A stretch of DNA of 25,646 bases, from assembly GCA_044359565.1 (NCBI GenBank), contig JBIKLX010000026.1, positions 1 through 25,646 on the forward strand, read 5' to 3'. The first letter of the stretch is position 1, and each line of letters opens with the position of its first letter. A model generated the notes under the pieces. The model saw only the letters and a list, made by a program, of their open reading frames with translations. It was not told the DNA's origin and did not search any database. This stretch comes from VFMC01 sp044359565. GTDB lineage: Bacteria; Actinomycetota; Acidimicrobiia; Acidimicrobiales; Ilumatobacteraceae. The position numbers and the translations under genes were made by a program. Positions 8,253 through 15,445 of the stretch are shown here, one piece after another.

Positions 8253-9689
8253 TCAGCCCTCGCCGACGAGGAACGGTTCGGCCTCGGCCCGCGGACGGTC
8301 GTCGGCTGCGAGACCCTCGAGGATGTAGCGGTCGATGAGGCGGTGGAACAGGCGCAACCGCGCCTCCTGGTAGTTGCCGAAACTGACGGTGCGCTTCCCG
8401 CTGCTCTTCAACCCGGCCTGCACCCTGGGCAGGTTGGCCATGTCTTGCTCGAACACGGCGGCGAGGCCGCCCATGCCCGGGGCCTCGCTCCACGCCTGCT
8501 CGAGCGTGAGCACCGTGGGGGCGGCAGGTGCGGGGCGAACCCCGTCGGCCGGCACCGGGGCCATGCGGATGACGTCCATGAAGCAGGTGTCGGGCGTGCT
8601 GCCCGGTCGCCAGCGGTAGACGAGCGGTTGGCCCACGCCTGCCCACGGCGCGAACGCCGGGAACATGTTGTAGAGGATGGCGTCGAGCATCTCGGTGTCG
8701 GACACCTGCGACAGGTCGGCGCCGTACACGCCCGACAGGCGATCGCGGAAGATGCCCGCCACCACACTGCGAGCCGATTCGCCCTCGCCGATCTCGGGAG
8801 CGGTGGCACCCTTCGAACGGGCCGAGAACGCCAGGTAGGCGGCGGCCACCTGCTGCTCGCTGAGCGGATCGGACAGGTGCGGGCTCTGCTCGGCGAAGGC
8901 GTTGACGAACCGGGTGACATGCGGGTCGTCGGGCCAGATGGAGTACTCGCTGTTCGCATCGGCCGAGAACTCGACGATCTGCGGGTGGGTGGCGATGACG
9001 TGGTACGCCTCGGCGAAGGCCTCCATCACCACCTTCCAGTTGGCCGGCACCTCCTTCACGGCGTGGAACGCCACGTAGCGCTGCTCGAAGTCGAACTGCG
9101 GGAAGTGCTCGACGAGTACTCGGGCGTAGCGCTCGAACGGTTCGGCGGCCGGGTCGAGGTTCACCATCACGAAGCCCTGCCACACGGCCACCTGGGCCTC
9201 GGGCAGGTTGCGGCGCGCGGGGTCGCCGGCCACGTGGGGGAAGTCCCACTCGCACGGAAGATCGGCCAGGTTGCCGTCGATGTCCCACGTCCAGGCGTGG
9301 AACGGGCAGCGGAACGAGGCCACCCGGCCGTCGTCGGTGCGCAGCTTGGTGCCGCGGTGCAGGCAGGCGTTGTGGAACGCACGGATCTGCCCGTCGGAGC
9401 CGCGGGTGACGAGCAGCGACTCGTCGCCCACGTCGTACACCACGTGACTGCCCGGCTTGGGCAGTTCGTCGACGTGGCAGGCCATCTGCCAGGTACGCCG
9501 CCACACGTAGTCGTGCTCGAGCGCGGCGAAGGCCGGCGAGGTGTAGCGGGTCTTCGCCACATCGGCCGAGCCCTGGTACTGGTACGACGTGCTGCGCAGT
9601 GCCACGGGTACGTCGGCGGTGTCGCGGGCGACGAGTTCCTGGTAGCTGGGGCCGGCGCTGCGGGCTTCACCCGGGTTGGTCGCGGTCAT
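8253..9689 (-). CDS. Rieske non-heme iron oxygenase, large (alpha) subunit-like
   Basis: A 478-residue aromatic-ring-hydroxylating-dioxygenase-type protein. The Rieske [2Fe-2S] ligands are Cys109 and His111 (ACLHRGTKL) and Cys128 and His131 (CPFHAWTW). The mononuclear iron site is seen in EAYHVIATHP (His230, His235), with the bridging acid in the preceding Glu/Asp-rich helix. It would hydroxylate or demethylate an organic substrate using electrons from a reductase. No ferredoxin, reductase or beta subunit is encoded nearby, so partners must lie elsewhere. It follows the PhyH gene after 72 bases but has its own TACCGT box. The family is firm; the substrate is unknown. Confidence 0.92.
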   Translation of the reverse strand: MTATNPGEARSAGPSYQELVARDTADVPVALRSTSYQYQGSADVAKTRYTSPAFAALEHDYVWRRTWQMACHVDELPKPGSHVVYDVGDESLLVTRGSDGQIRAFHNACLHRGTKLRTDDGRVASFRCPFHAWTWDIDGNLADLPCEWDFPHVAGDPARRNLPEAQVAVWQGFVMVNLDPAAEPFERYARVLVEHFPQFDFEQRYVAFHAVKEVPANWKVVMEAFAEAYHVIATHPQIVEFSADANSEYSIWPDDPHVTRFVNAFAEQSPHLSDPLSEQQVAAAYLAFSARSKGATAPEIGEGESARSVVAGIFRDRLSGVYGADLSQVSDTEMLDAILYNMFPAFAPWAGVGQPLVYRWRPGSTPDTCFMDVIRMAPVPADGVRPAPAAPTVLTLEQAWSEAPGMGGLAAVFEQDMANLPRVQAGLKSSGKRTVSFGNYQEARLRLFHRLIDRYILEGLAADDRPRAEAEPFLVGEG

Positions 9690-9696
9690 GGCTGCG

Positions 9697-9702
9697 ACGG
9701 TA
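9697..9702 (-). promoter_or_regulatory. Candidate -10 box TACCGT of the Rieske gene
   Basis: On the minus strand TACCGT precedes the ATG at 9689 by seven bases, matching the leaderless layout of other genes in the window. It suggests independent transcription despite the same-strand PhyH gene upstream. Confidence 0.5.
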
Positions 9703-9761
9703 CTGCGCCGCGGATGCCGTCGTCGGAGCGGGCGGGCGCTTCGGCCGCCAGTCGTCGCCGC

Positions 9762-10592
9762 TCAGTCGTCGCCCGTCACGGCCACGCCGTCGCGCAGCAC
9801 CGGGAACTGGCGGGTGGGGTCGTCCTGGCGGATGCGCGTGCCCGAAGCGGTGTCGACTGCCTCGGCACCGTCGGGTGCGTACTGCAGGATGTAGCTCTTG
9901 CGCACGGCGTCGGTGCGGTTGGGACCGGTGCGGTGCGGGGTGAGCGACGAGAACACCACCACGCTGCCTGCTGGTGCCTCCACCGGCACCGCGCCCGTGC
10001 CGTCGCTGAGGCACTGGAAGCCCACCGGCGTCGCCTCGTGCACCAGGGTGCCACCGCGGTGCAAGCCGGGCAGGATCCAGGGGCAGCCGTTGTCGACCGT
10101 GGCGTCGACCAGCGGTACCCAACAGGTGAGGTATTGCTGCGGCTCGACGAAGGTGTACCCGTTGTCCTGGTGCCAGGGGAACTCGCGGGTCGGCTCGGGC
10201 TTCTTGTACACGGCCTGGTCCCAGTACAGGCGCACGTCGGGGCCGACCAGATCGCGACAGATGCCCACTAGTGCAGGGTGGCGGGCGAAGCGGCGGGCCG
10301 GCTCGCAACGCGCCACGAGGAAGATGGTGAACGTGATCTCGTCGCGGTTGGCCACCTCCATGTGGGTGCCGTCGATGTCGCGTCCGTAGGTGGGTGAGAA
10401 CACCTCCAGCCGGTCGATCGCGTCGCGTACCTCGGCGATGGCATCGGCATCGATCACGTCGGGAACGAGCACATAGCCCTGTTCGTCGAACTGGCGCACC
10501 TGCTCGGCGGTGAGCAGTCGGGGTTGCCGGGTGATGGGTTCCCAGACGAAGTCGACGTTCGCCGGATGGGGGCGGGGTTCGATGATGGTCAT
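9762..10592 (-). CDS. Phytanoyl-CoA dioxygenase (PhyH) family protein
   Basis: A 276-residue Fe(II)/2-oxoglutarate oxygenase. Metal ligands are His141 and Asp143 (WHQDNGYTF) and His220 (LTPHRTGPN), and an Arg soon after could bind 2-oxoglutarate. DEQGYVLVPDVID near residue 36 and the CWVPLVDAT and PWILPGLH blocks are standard PhyH features. The ATG overlaps the stop of the upstream polymerase gene (ATGA, 4 bases) and has GGAG 5 bases upstream, so the two are translationally coupled. Bacterial PhyH enzymes hydroxylate fatty acyl chains, small metabolites, phosphonates or natural products. Nothing here fixes the substrate. Confidence 0.9.
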   Translation of the reverse strand: MTIIEPRPHPANVDFVWEPITRQPRLLTAEQVRQFDEQGYVLVPDVIDADAIAEVRDAIDRLEVFSPTYGRDIDGTHMEVANRDEITFTIFLVARCEPARRFARHPALVGICRDLVGPDVRLYWDQAVYKKPEPTREFPWHQDNGYTFVEPQQYLTCWVPLVDATVDNGCPWILPGLHRGGTLVHEATPVGFQCLSDGTGAVPVEAPAGSVVVFSSLTPHRTGPNRTDAVRKSYILQYAPDGAEAVDTASGTRIRQDDPTRQFPVLRDGVAVTGDD

Positions 10593-11629
10593 GGCTGCTC
10601 CGGTTGCGTCGTGGGGCTGGGCTCGGGTCGTCTGCGGGCGCGGCTCGGTGCCACACGCGTCGCCTCGCCCGGCATCTTCGGGTACTCGGGCGGCCAGGGT
10701 GCATCGGGTAGGCCCGCGTCGCGGTCGCGGCGGGCCAGGGCCAGCAGCGGTTCCAGCGACTGCGGGTGCTGGTCGATGTCGTGCCACGGGTCGCCGTCGG
10801 CGGCCAGCCGGGCGGGCACGGTGTGCACGGTGAGTTCGTCGGGCACGATGCGGTCGAGCTCGGGCCAGGCGAACCCGCACGACACCGGTGCCATCTCTCG
10901 GGCGCGCACCGACCACGGCGCGAACACCGTCTTGTGCGGAGCGTTCTGGTTGAAGTCGACGAAGATGCGCGCGCCGCGTTCTTCCTTCCACCAGGCCGCA
11001 GTGATGAGATCGGGCCGCCGGCGTTCGAGTTCGCGGGCCACTGCCACCGCGGCGGCACGCACGGCGATGCTGTTCCACTGCGGGGCGAGCCGCACGTACA
11101 CGTGCAGGCCGCGGCTGCCGGTGGTCTTGACGTAAGAACGCAGCTGGTGCTCGTCGAGCAACCGTTTCGTCTCGGCGGCAGCCTCGCGGGCCATGTCGAA
11201 CGTGGTGCCGGGCCCGGGGTCGAGGTCGATGCGCAACTCGTCGGTGTGCGTCGGGTCGGTGGCTCGCACCGGCCACGAGTGGAACCCGATGCAGCCCAGG
11301 TTCACGGCCCACACGAGATGCGCGATGTCGGCGATGACCAAAGCGTTCGACGGCGTGCCGTACGGCGTGCGCATGACGGTGGTGGTGAGCCACTCGGGCG
11401 CGCCGGCGGGGATGCGCTTCTGGAAGAACGACTTGCCGCCGGCTCCGTCGGGAAAGCGCTGCAGCATGACCGGGCGGTCGCGCATGGCGCGCATCACCGT
11501 TGGTTCGACCGCCAGGTAGTACTCGACCAGGCCCAGCTTGGTCTCCCCCACCGCCGGGAAGAACGGTTTGTCGGGGTTGCTGATGGTGACCGGTCGACCG
11601 GCCAACTCCAGCACCACTGGCTCGCTCAT
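10589..11629 (-). CDS. Stand-alone LigD-type polymerase/primase domain protein
   Basis: A 346-residue archaeo-eukaryotic-primase-type polymerase of the LigD PolDom family. Marks are TISNPDKPFFP at the N-terminus, YYLAVEP, the metal-binding DLDPG (Asp135 and Asp137 in RIDLDPGPG), KTTGSRGLHVYV and the C-terminal PEYPKMPGEATRV stretch. No ligase or 3'-phosphoesterase domain is attached. Actinobacteria often carry such free Pol domains (PolD1/PolD2-like) beside full LigD; they fill gaps and can insert ribonucleotides in repair. The ATG 11629 has GAGG 6 bases upstream and a TAGCGT box ending 20 bases upstream, giving a short leader. No ku or ligase gene is in the window. Confidence 0.9.
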   Translation of the reverse strand: MSEPVVLELAGRPVTISNPDKPFFPAVGETKLGLVEYYLAVEPTVMRAMRDRPVMLQRFPDGAGGKSFFQKRIPAGAPEWLTTTVMRTPYGTPSNALVIADIAHLVWAVNLGCIGFHSWPVRATDPTHTDELRIDLDPGPGTTFDMAREAAAETKRLLDEHQLRSYVKTTGSRGLHVYVRLAPQWNSIAVRAAAVAVARELERRRPDLITAAWWKEERGARIFVDFNQNAPHKTVFAPWSVRAREMAPVSCGFAWPELDRIVPDELTVHTVPARLAADGDPWHDIDQHPQSLEPLLALARRDRDAGLPDAPWPPEYPKMPGEATRVAPSRARRRPEPSPTTQPEQP

Positions 11630-11649
11630 GGCGCCTCGACCATGGGCGC

Positions 11650-11659
11650 ACGCTACCGT
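11650..11659. promoter_or_regulatory. Symmetrical ANNNTANNNT element, candidate bidirectional -10
   Basis: ACGCTACCGT contains TACCGT on the plus strand (11654-11659), 8 bases before ATG 11668, and TAGCGT on the minus strand (11655 down to 11650), 20 bases before ATG 11629. Both boxes share the central TA. The plus transcript would be almost leaderless; the minus one would have a short leader carrying GAGG. Confidence 0.45.
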
Positions 11660-11667
11660 CGCGACGC

Positions 11668-13497
11668 ATGGGGACAGTGCAGTTGCGGGCGCCGATGCAG
11701 GGGACGATCGTGTCGGTCGACGTCGTGGTGGGCCAACAGGTTCGTGCCGGCCAGCAGGTGATGCTGATCGAGTCGATGAAGATGCATCACGCCATCGAGG
11801 CCGATGCCAGCGGGGCGATCGACGCCCTGCTCGTCGAGGTCGGCCAGACCGTGGCGGAAGGTGAGCCGGTGGCGCTGCTTGCACCCGGCGAGGTGACGGT
11901 GGTGGAGGTGGTCGAGGCAGTCGACGACGACCCCGATCGGATCAGGCCCGATCTGGCCGAGACGCTCGCCCGGCACCACTTCGGCCACGACGAAGCCCGC
12001 CCCGACGCGGTGGCCCGCCGCCGCGCAGTCGGTCGCCGCACGGCCCGCGAGAACGTCGCCGACCTCGTTGACCCCGGCAGTTTCGTCGAGTACGGCCCGG
12101 TGGTCATCGCCGCCCAACGCCGCCGCCGCCCCGTACAGGAACTGGTCGAGCGCACACCGGCCGACGGCATGATCGGTGGCGTGGGCACCGTGAACGGGCA
12201 CGTGTTCGACGGCCACGCCGCCCGGGTGGTGGCCATGTCGTACGACTACACGGTGTTGGCCGGTACGCAGGGCACGCAGAACCACCGGAAGAAGGACCGG
12301 TTGTTCGAGGTGGCCGAGCAGTTGCGCCTTCCGGTGGTGTTCTTCACCGAGGGTGGGGGAGGCCGGCCTGGCGACACCGACCAGACGGGCGTGAGCGGCC
12401 TCGACTGCCTCGCCTTCCTGTACTTCGCCGAACTGAGCGGACTGGTGCCGCTGGTGGGTGTGAACGCGGGCTACTGCTTCGCCGGCAACGCAGCCATCCT
12501 CGGGTGCTGCGACGTGGTCATCGCCACCGTCGACTCGAACATCGGCATGGGCGGCCCGGCGATGATCGAAGGCGGTGGCTTGGGCGTGTTCGCACCCACC
12601 GAGATCGGCCCCATCGACGTGCAGCGTGCCAACGGTGTGGTCGACATCGTGGTGGCCGACGAGGTCGAAGCCGTCGAGGTGGCCAAGCAGTACCTCGGCT
12701 ACTTCCAGGGCCCGGTGCCGCAGTGGGAAGTGCCCGACCAACGCCTGCTGCGCCACGTCATCCCCGAGGACCGCAAGCGCAGCTACGACGTGCGCAACGT
12801 CATCGAGGGCATGTTCGATGCCGGCTCGGTGCTCGAGCTGCGCCGCGACTTCGGCCTGGGCATGGTCACGGCGCTGGCGCGGGTGGAGGGTCGCCCGGTC
12901 GGCGTCATCGCCAACAACCCCAACCACCTCGCCGGAGCGATCGACAGTCCGGGGGCCGACAAGGCCGCCCGCTTCATGCAGTTGTGCGATGCGTTCGACA
13001 TCCCCATCGTCACCCTCGTCGACACGCCCGGGATGATGGTGGGGCCCGAGGTCGAGCGCACCGCGTTGGTGCGGCACTGCACCCGGCTGTTCGTCACCGG
13101 CGCCAACGTGACCGTGCCGATGGTGAGCATCGTGCTGCGCAAGAGCTACGGCCTCGGCGCGCAGGCGATGATGGGCGGCAGCACCAAGCGACCGCTCGCC
13201 TGCGTGGCCTGGCCCACCGGCGAGTTCGGCGGCATGGGCCTGGAGGGAGCGGTGCGCCTGGGTTATCGCCACGAACTCGAGGCCATTGCCGATCCGGTGG
13301 AGCGCGAGGCCACGTTCCAGCAGATGGTCGACCGCATGTACGAGCACGGCAAGGCAGTGAACGCCGCATCGCACTTCGAGATCGACGATGTGATCGATCC
13401 CGTCGACAGCCGCCGGTGGATCGCTACTCTGCTGGCGGCAACGCCACCTTCCACGCCGCGCGCCACCAAGAAGCGGCCCAACATCGACACCTGGTGA
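11668..13497 (+). CDS. Biotin carrier-carboxyltransferase fusion, acyl-CoA carboxylase component
   Basis: A 609-residue fusion. Residues 1-75 form a biotinyl domain with ESMKMHH, Lys38 being the biotinylation site. From ~85 the protein is an acyl-CoA carboxylase carboxyltransferase, with RRAVGRRTARENVADLVDPGSF, PADGMIGGVGTVNG and TEGGGGRPGDTD. The CoA/oxyanion glycine loops, GNAAILGCCDVVIAT and GGPAMIEGGGLG, and the C-terminal half with PGADKAARFMQLCDAF and DTPGMMVGPEVE are also present. It would transfer CO2 from biotin to an acyl-CoA. No biotin carboxylase is fused or adjacent, so that subunit must come from elsewhere. ATG 11668 follows TACCGT by 8 bases. The racemase gene begins 5 bases after its stop. 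The acyl-CoA substrate is unknown. Confidence 0.9.
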   Translation: MGTVQLRAPMQGTIVSVDVVVGQQVRAGQQVMLIESMKMHHAIEADASGAIDALLVEVGQTVAEGEPVALLAPGEVTVVEVVEAVDDDPDRIRPDLAETLARHHFGHDEARPDAVARRRAVGRRTARENVADLVDPGSFVEYGPVVIAAQRRRRPVQELVERTPADGMIGGVGTVNGHVFDGHAARVVAMSYDYTVLAGTQGTQNHRKKDRLFEVAEQLRLPVVFFTEGGGGRPGDTDQTGVSGLDCLAFLYFAELSGLVPLVGVNAGYCFAGNAAILGCCDVVIATVDSNIGMGGPAMIEGGGLGVFAPTEIGPIDVQRANGVVDIVVADEVEAVEVAKQYLGYFQGPVPQWEVPDQRLLRHVIPEDRKRSYDVRNVIEGMFDAGSVLELRRDFGLGMVTALARVEGRPVGVIANNPNHLAGAIDSPGADKAARFMQLCDAFDIPIVTLVDTPGMMVGPEVERTALVRHCTRLFVTGANVTVPMVSIVLRKSYGLGAQAMMGGSTKRPLACVAWPTGEFGGMGLEGAVRLGYRHELEAIADPVEREATFQQMVDRMYEHGKAVNAASHFEIDDVIDPVDSRRWIATLLAATPPSTPRATKKRPNIDTW

Positions 13498-13502
13498 ACC
13501 CC

Positions 13503-14606
13503 ATGCGCATCGACGCCATCGAACTCCGAATCATCGACCTGCCCTTCGTCTCGCCGTTCAAGACCTCGTTCGGTTCGCAGGAGACGAAGACGTCCATCAT
13601 CGTCACCGTGCGCAGCGAGGGTGTGGAGGGCTACGGCGAGAGCACGATGGACCCGCTGCCGACGTATCGCGAGGAGACCATCGAGGGCGCGCTCACCGTG
13701 CTGCGTGGTCGGATGGTGCCGTGGCTGCTGGCCAACGACGTGGAGCACCCGTCGGTGCTGCTCGACATGTGGGCCGCCACGCGTGGCAACCCGATGGCCA
13801 AGGCGTGCATCGAACTGGCGGTGTGGGACTGCTGGGCGCGCCAGCAGGGCCTGCCGCTGCGCGAGGTGTTGGGTGGCGACCGCACTGAGATCCCCGTTGG
13901 CGCCAGCCTGGGCATGACCAGCCTGGCCGGCACGCTCGACAGCGTCGAGCGCCATGTCGCCCAGGGCTACAAGCGCGTCAAGTTGAAGATCGAGCCGGGC
14001 TGGGACGTCGAGCTGCTCACCGCCGTACGCGACCGGTTCCCCGACATCGAACTCACCGTCGACGCCAACTCGGCGTACACCCTCGACGACGTCGACCTGC
14101 TGCGCAGCCTCGACCAGTTCGGACTGCACTACATCGAGCAGCCGCTGAACTACGACGACCTCACCGATCACGCCGTGCTGGCGAAGCAGATCGAGACGCC
14201 GCTGTGCCTCGACGAGTCGCTCACGTCGGTGGCACGCACCAGGGCAGCACTCGACCTCGGTGCGTGCAGTGTGGTGAACGTGAAGGTGGGTCGTGTCGGC
14301 GGCCTCGAGTCGGTGCGGCGCATCCATGCGCTGTGCACCGACCGCGGGGTGCCGATGTGGTGTGGCGGCATGCTCGAAACCGGCATCGGCCGCGCCCACA
14401 ACATCCACCTCGCCACGATGCCCGGCTTCGTCTACCCGGGCGACACCGCCTCGGCCAGCCGCACCTACGCCCGCGACATCGTCGAACAGCAACTCGAGAC
14501 GACCGACGGCATCATGCCGGTGCCCGCGGGTGCGGGCATCGGGGTCACCCTCGACCGCCCGTTCCTCGACAGCGTCACACTGTCCACCGAGGTGCACCAG
14601 CGGTGA
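13503..14606 (+). CDS. MenC type 2 enolase: N-succinylamino acid racemase / o-succinylbenzoate synthase
   Basis: A 367-residue enolase-superfamily protein of the muconate-lactonizing subgroup. The KxK base pair is Lys160/Lys162 (VKLKIEPG). Metal ligands are Asp187 (VDANSAY), Glu212 (IEQPL) and Asp237 (CLDESL), and the opposite catalytic base is Lys261 (VVNVKVGRVGG). MWCGGMLETGIGRAHN is typical of the OSBS/NSAR family. These enzymes make o-succinylbenzoate for menaquinone and/or racemise N-succinyl amino acids. The following GNAT gene, overlapping by 4 bases, favours the N-succinylamino acid racemase role over menaquinone synthesis. ATG 13503 is 5 bases after the preceding stop. Family is firm; the choice of activity is inferred from context. 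Confidence 0.9.
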   Translation: MRIDAIELRIIDLPFVSPFKTSFGSQETKTSIIVTVRSEGVEGYGESTMDPLPTYREETIEGALTVLRGRMVPWLLANDVEHPSVLLDMWAATRGNPMAKACIELAVWDCWARQQGLPLREVLGGDRTEIPVGASLGMTSLAGTLDSVERHVAQGYKRVKLKIEPGWDVELLTAVRDRFPDIELTVDANSAYTLDDVDLLRSLDQFGLHYIEQPLNYDDLTDHAVLAKQIETPLCLDESLTSVARTRAALDLGACSVVNVKVGRVGGLESVRRIHALCTDRGVPMWCGGMLETGIGRAHNIHLATMPGFVYPGDTASASRTYARDIVEQQLETTDGIMPVPAGAGIGVTLDRPFLDSVTLSTEVHQR

Positions 14607-15310
14607 GCGACGAGACCGATCCGCTGGGCGGTCTCGAGTTCCGCGAACTGCGCCACGCCGACGAGTTGGCGGCACTGCCGCCCTTCGAACGGCGTATCTG
14701 GGGTGCCGACAGCGACCTGGTGTCGGTGAACATGCTCGTGGCCGTGGTGTCCGAGGGTGGTGTGGCGCTCGCTGCATTCGACCGTGGCGAGATCGTGGGC
14801 GCACTGTTCGGCTTCCCCACCCACGAACCGGCGGTACTGCACTCGCACTACATGGCGGTCGACCCCGCCTACCGTCGACGGGGCCTCGGCATCGCGCTGA
14901 AGCAACAGCAGCGCCAGTGGTGCCTCGACCGCGGCATCACCGCCATGCGCTGGACCTACGACCCGCTGCAGTTGGCCAATGCCCATCTGAACCTGCGGGC
15001 GTTGGGCGCGGCCGGTGTGGCCTATCACGTGAACCATTACGGCACGCTCGGCGGCATCAACGGCGACCTGCCGAGCGATCGCGTGACGGTGTCGTGGGAT
15101 CTCGTCACCCAGGGGGCCGACCGGCCCGCCGCGACGCTCTCGATCGATGTGCCCCCGGCCACCGCCGACGACATCGCTGCCTCGAACCAGGCGGCGCTCA
15201 CCGCACGGCTGGCGGTGCGTGCCGAACTCGCCGAGCGACTCGGCAACGGCTGGCAGCTCGTCGGTGTCGACCGCGAGGCCCGCCGGTACCACCTCGCACC
15301 TCAGGGCTGA
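14603..15310 (+). CDS. GNAT family N-acyltransferase, probable amino acid N-succinyltransferase
   Basis: A 235-residue GNAT protein starting at GTG 14603, which overlaps the racemase stop (GTGA) and has GAGGTG 8 bases upstream. GNAT motif A is AVDPAYRRRGLGIALKQQQR, with RRRGLG as the CoA pyrophosphate loop. LHSHYMAVDP, TAMRWTYDPLQLANAHLNL and AYHVNHYGT are features I recognise from the large GNAT type paired with MenC2/NSAR enzymes. In Geobacillus kaustophilus such a GNAT N-succinylates D-amino acids, the racemase converts them to the L-form and a desuccinylase releases the L-amino acid. No desuccinylase lies in this window. The specific reaction is inferred from this pairing. Confidence 0.82.
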   Translation: MSDETDPLGGLEFRELRHADELAALPPFERRIWGADSDLVSVNMLVAVVSEGGVALAAFDRGEIVGALFGFPTHEPAVLHSHYMAVDPAYRRRGLGIALKQQQRQWCLDRGITAMRWTYDPLQLANAHLNLRALGAAGVAYHVNHYGTLGGINGDLPSDRVTVSWDLVTQGADRPAATLSIDVPPATADDIAASNQAALTARLAVRAELAERLGNGWQLVGVDREARRYHLAPQG

Positions 15311-15354
15311 CCAGGGCTGAACGAACCCACGACGGCGATCGGCCCCGGCCTCGG

Positions 15355-15445
15355 TTTCTCAGCGGAGAAATGCGGTTTGGACTCGGCCAGGGTCACTCAG
15401 CGGAGAAACGGGGCGGGTGTCGTGGTCGGTTTCTCAGCGGAGAAA
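15355..15445. repeat. Array of three 16-base palindromic repeats at the HNH gene 3' end
   Basis: TTTCTCAGCGGAGAAA occurs exactly at 15355-15370 and 15430-15445 and with two changes in the left arm (TCACTC) at 15393-15408. Steps are 38 and 37 bases; the 22- and 21-base spacers are unrelated to each other. Each exact copy is a perfect 6-base stem with loop AGCG. Copies 1 and 3 share about 20 bases including the flanks (CGG before, T after). The HNH frame reads through copy 3 and stops in copy 2. Confidence 0.85.

Noticed and set aside
15355..15445. CRISPR array
   Set aside because: There are only three 16-base repeats, spacers of 21-22 bases are too short, the array overlaps a coding end, and no cas gene is present.
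15355..15445. Palindromes as bidirectional intrinsic terminators between the convergent GNAT and HNH genes
   Set aside because: The stem is only 6 base pairs, mostly A-T at the base, no T-tract follows, and a fourth copy lies near the HNH start, where a terminator would make little sense.
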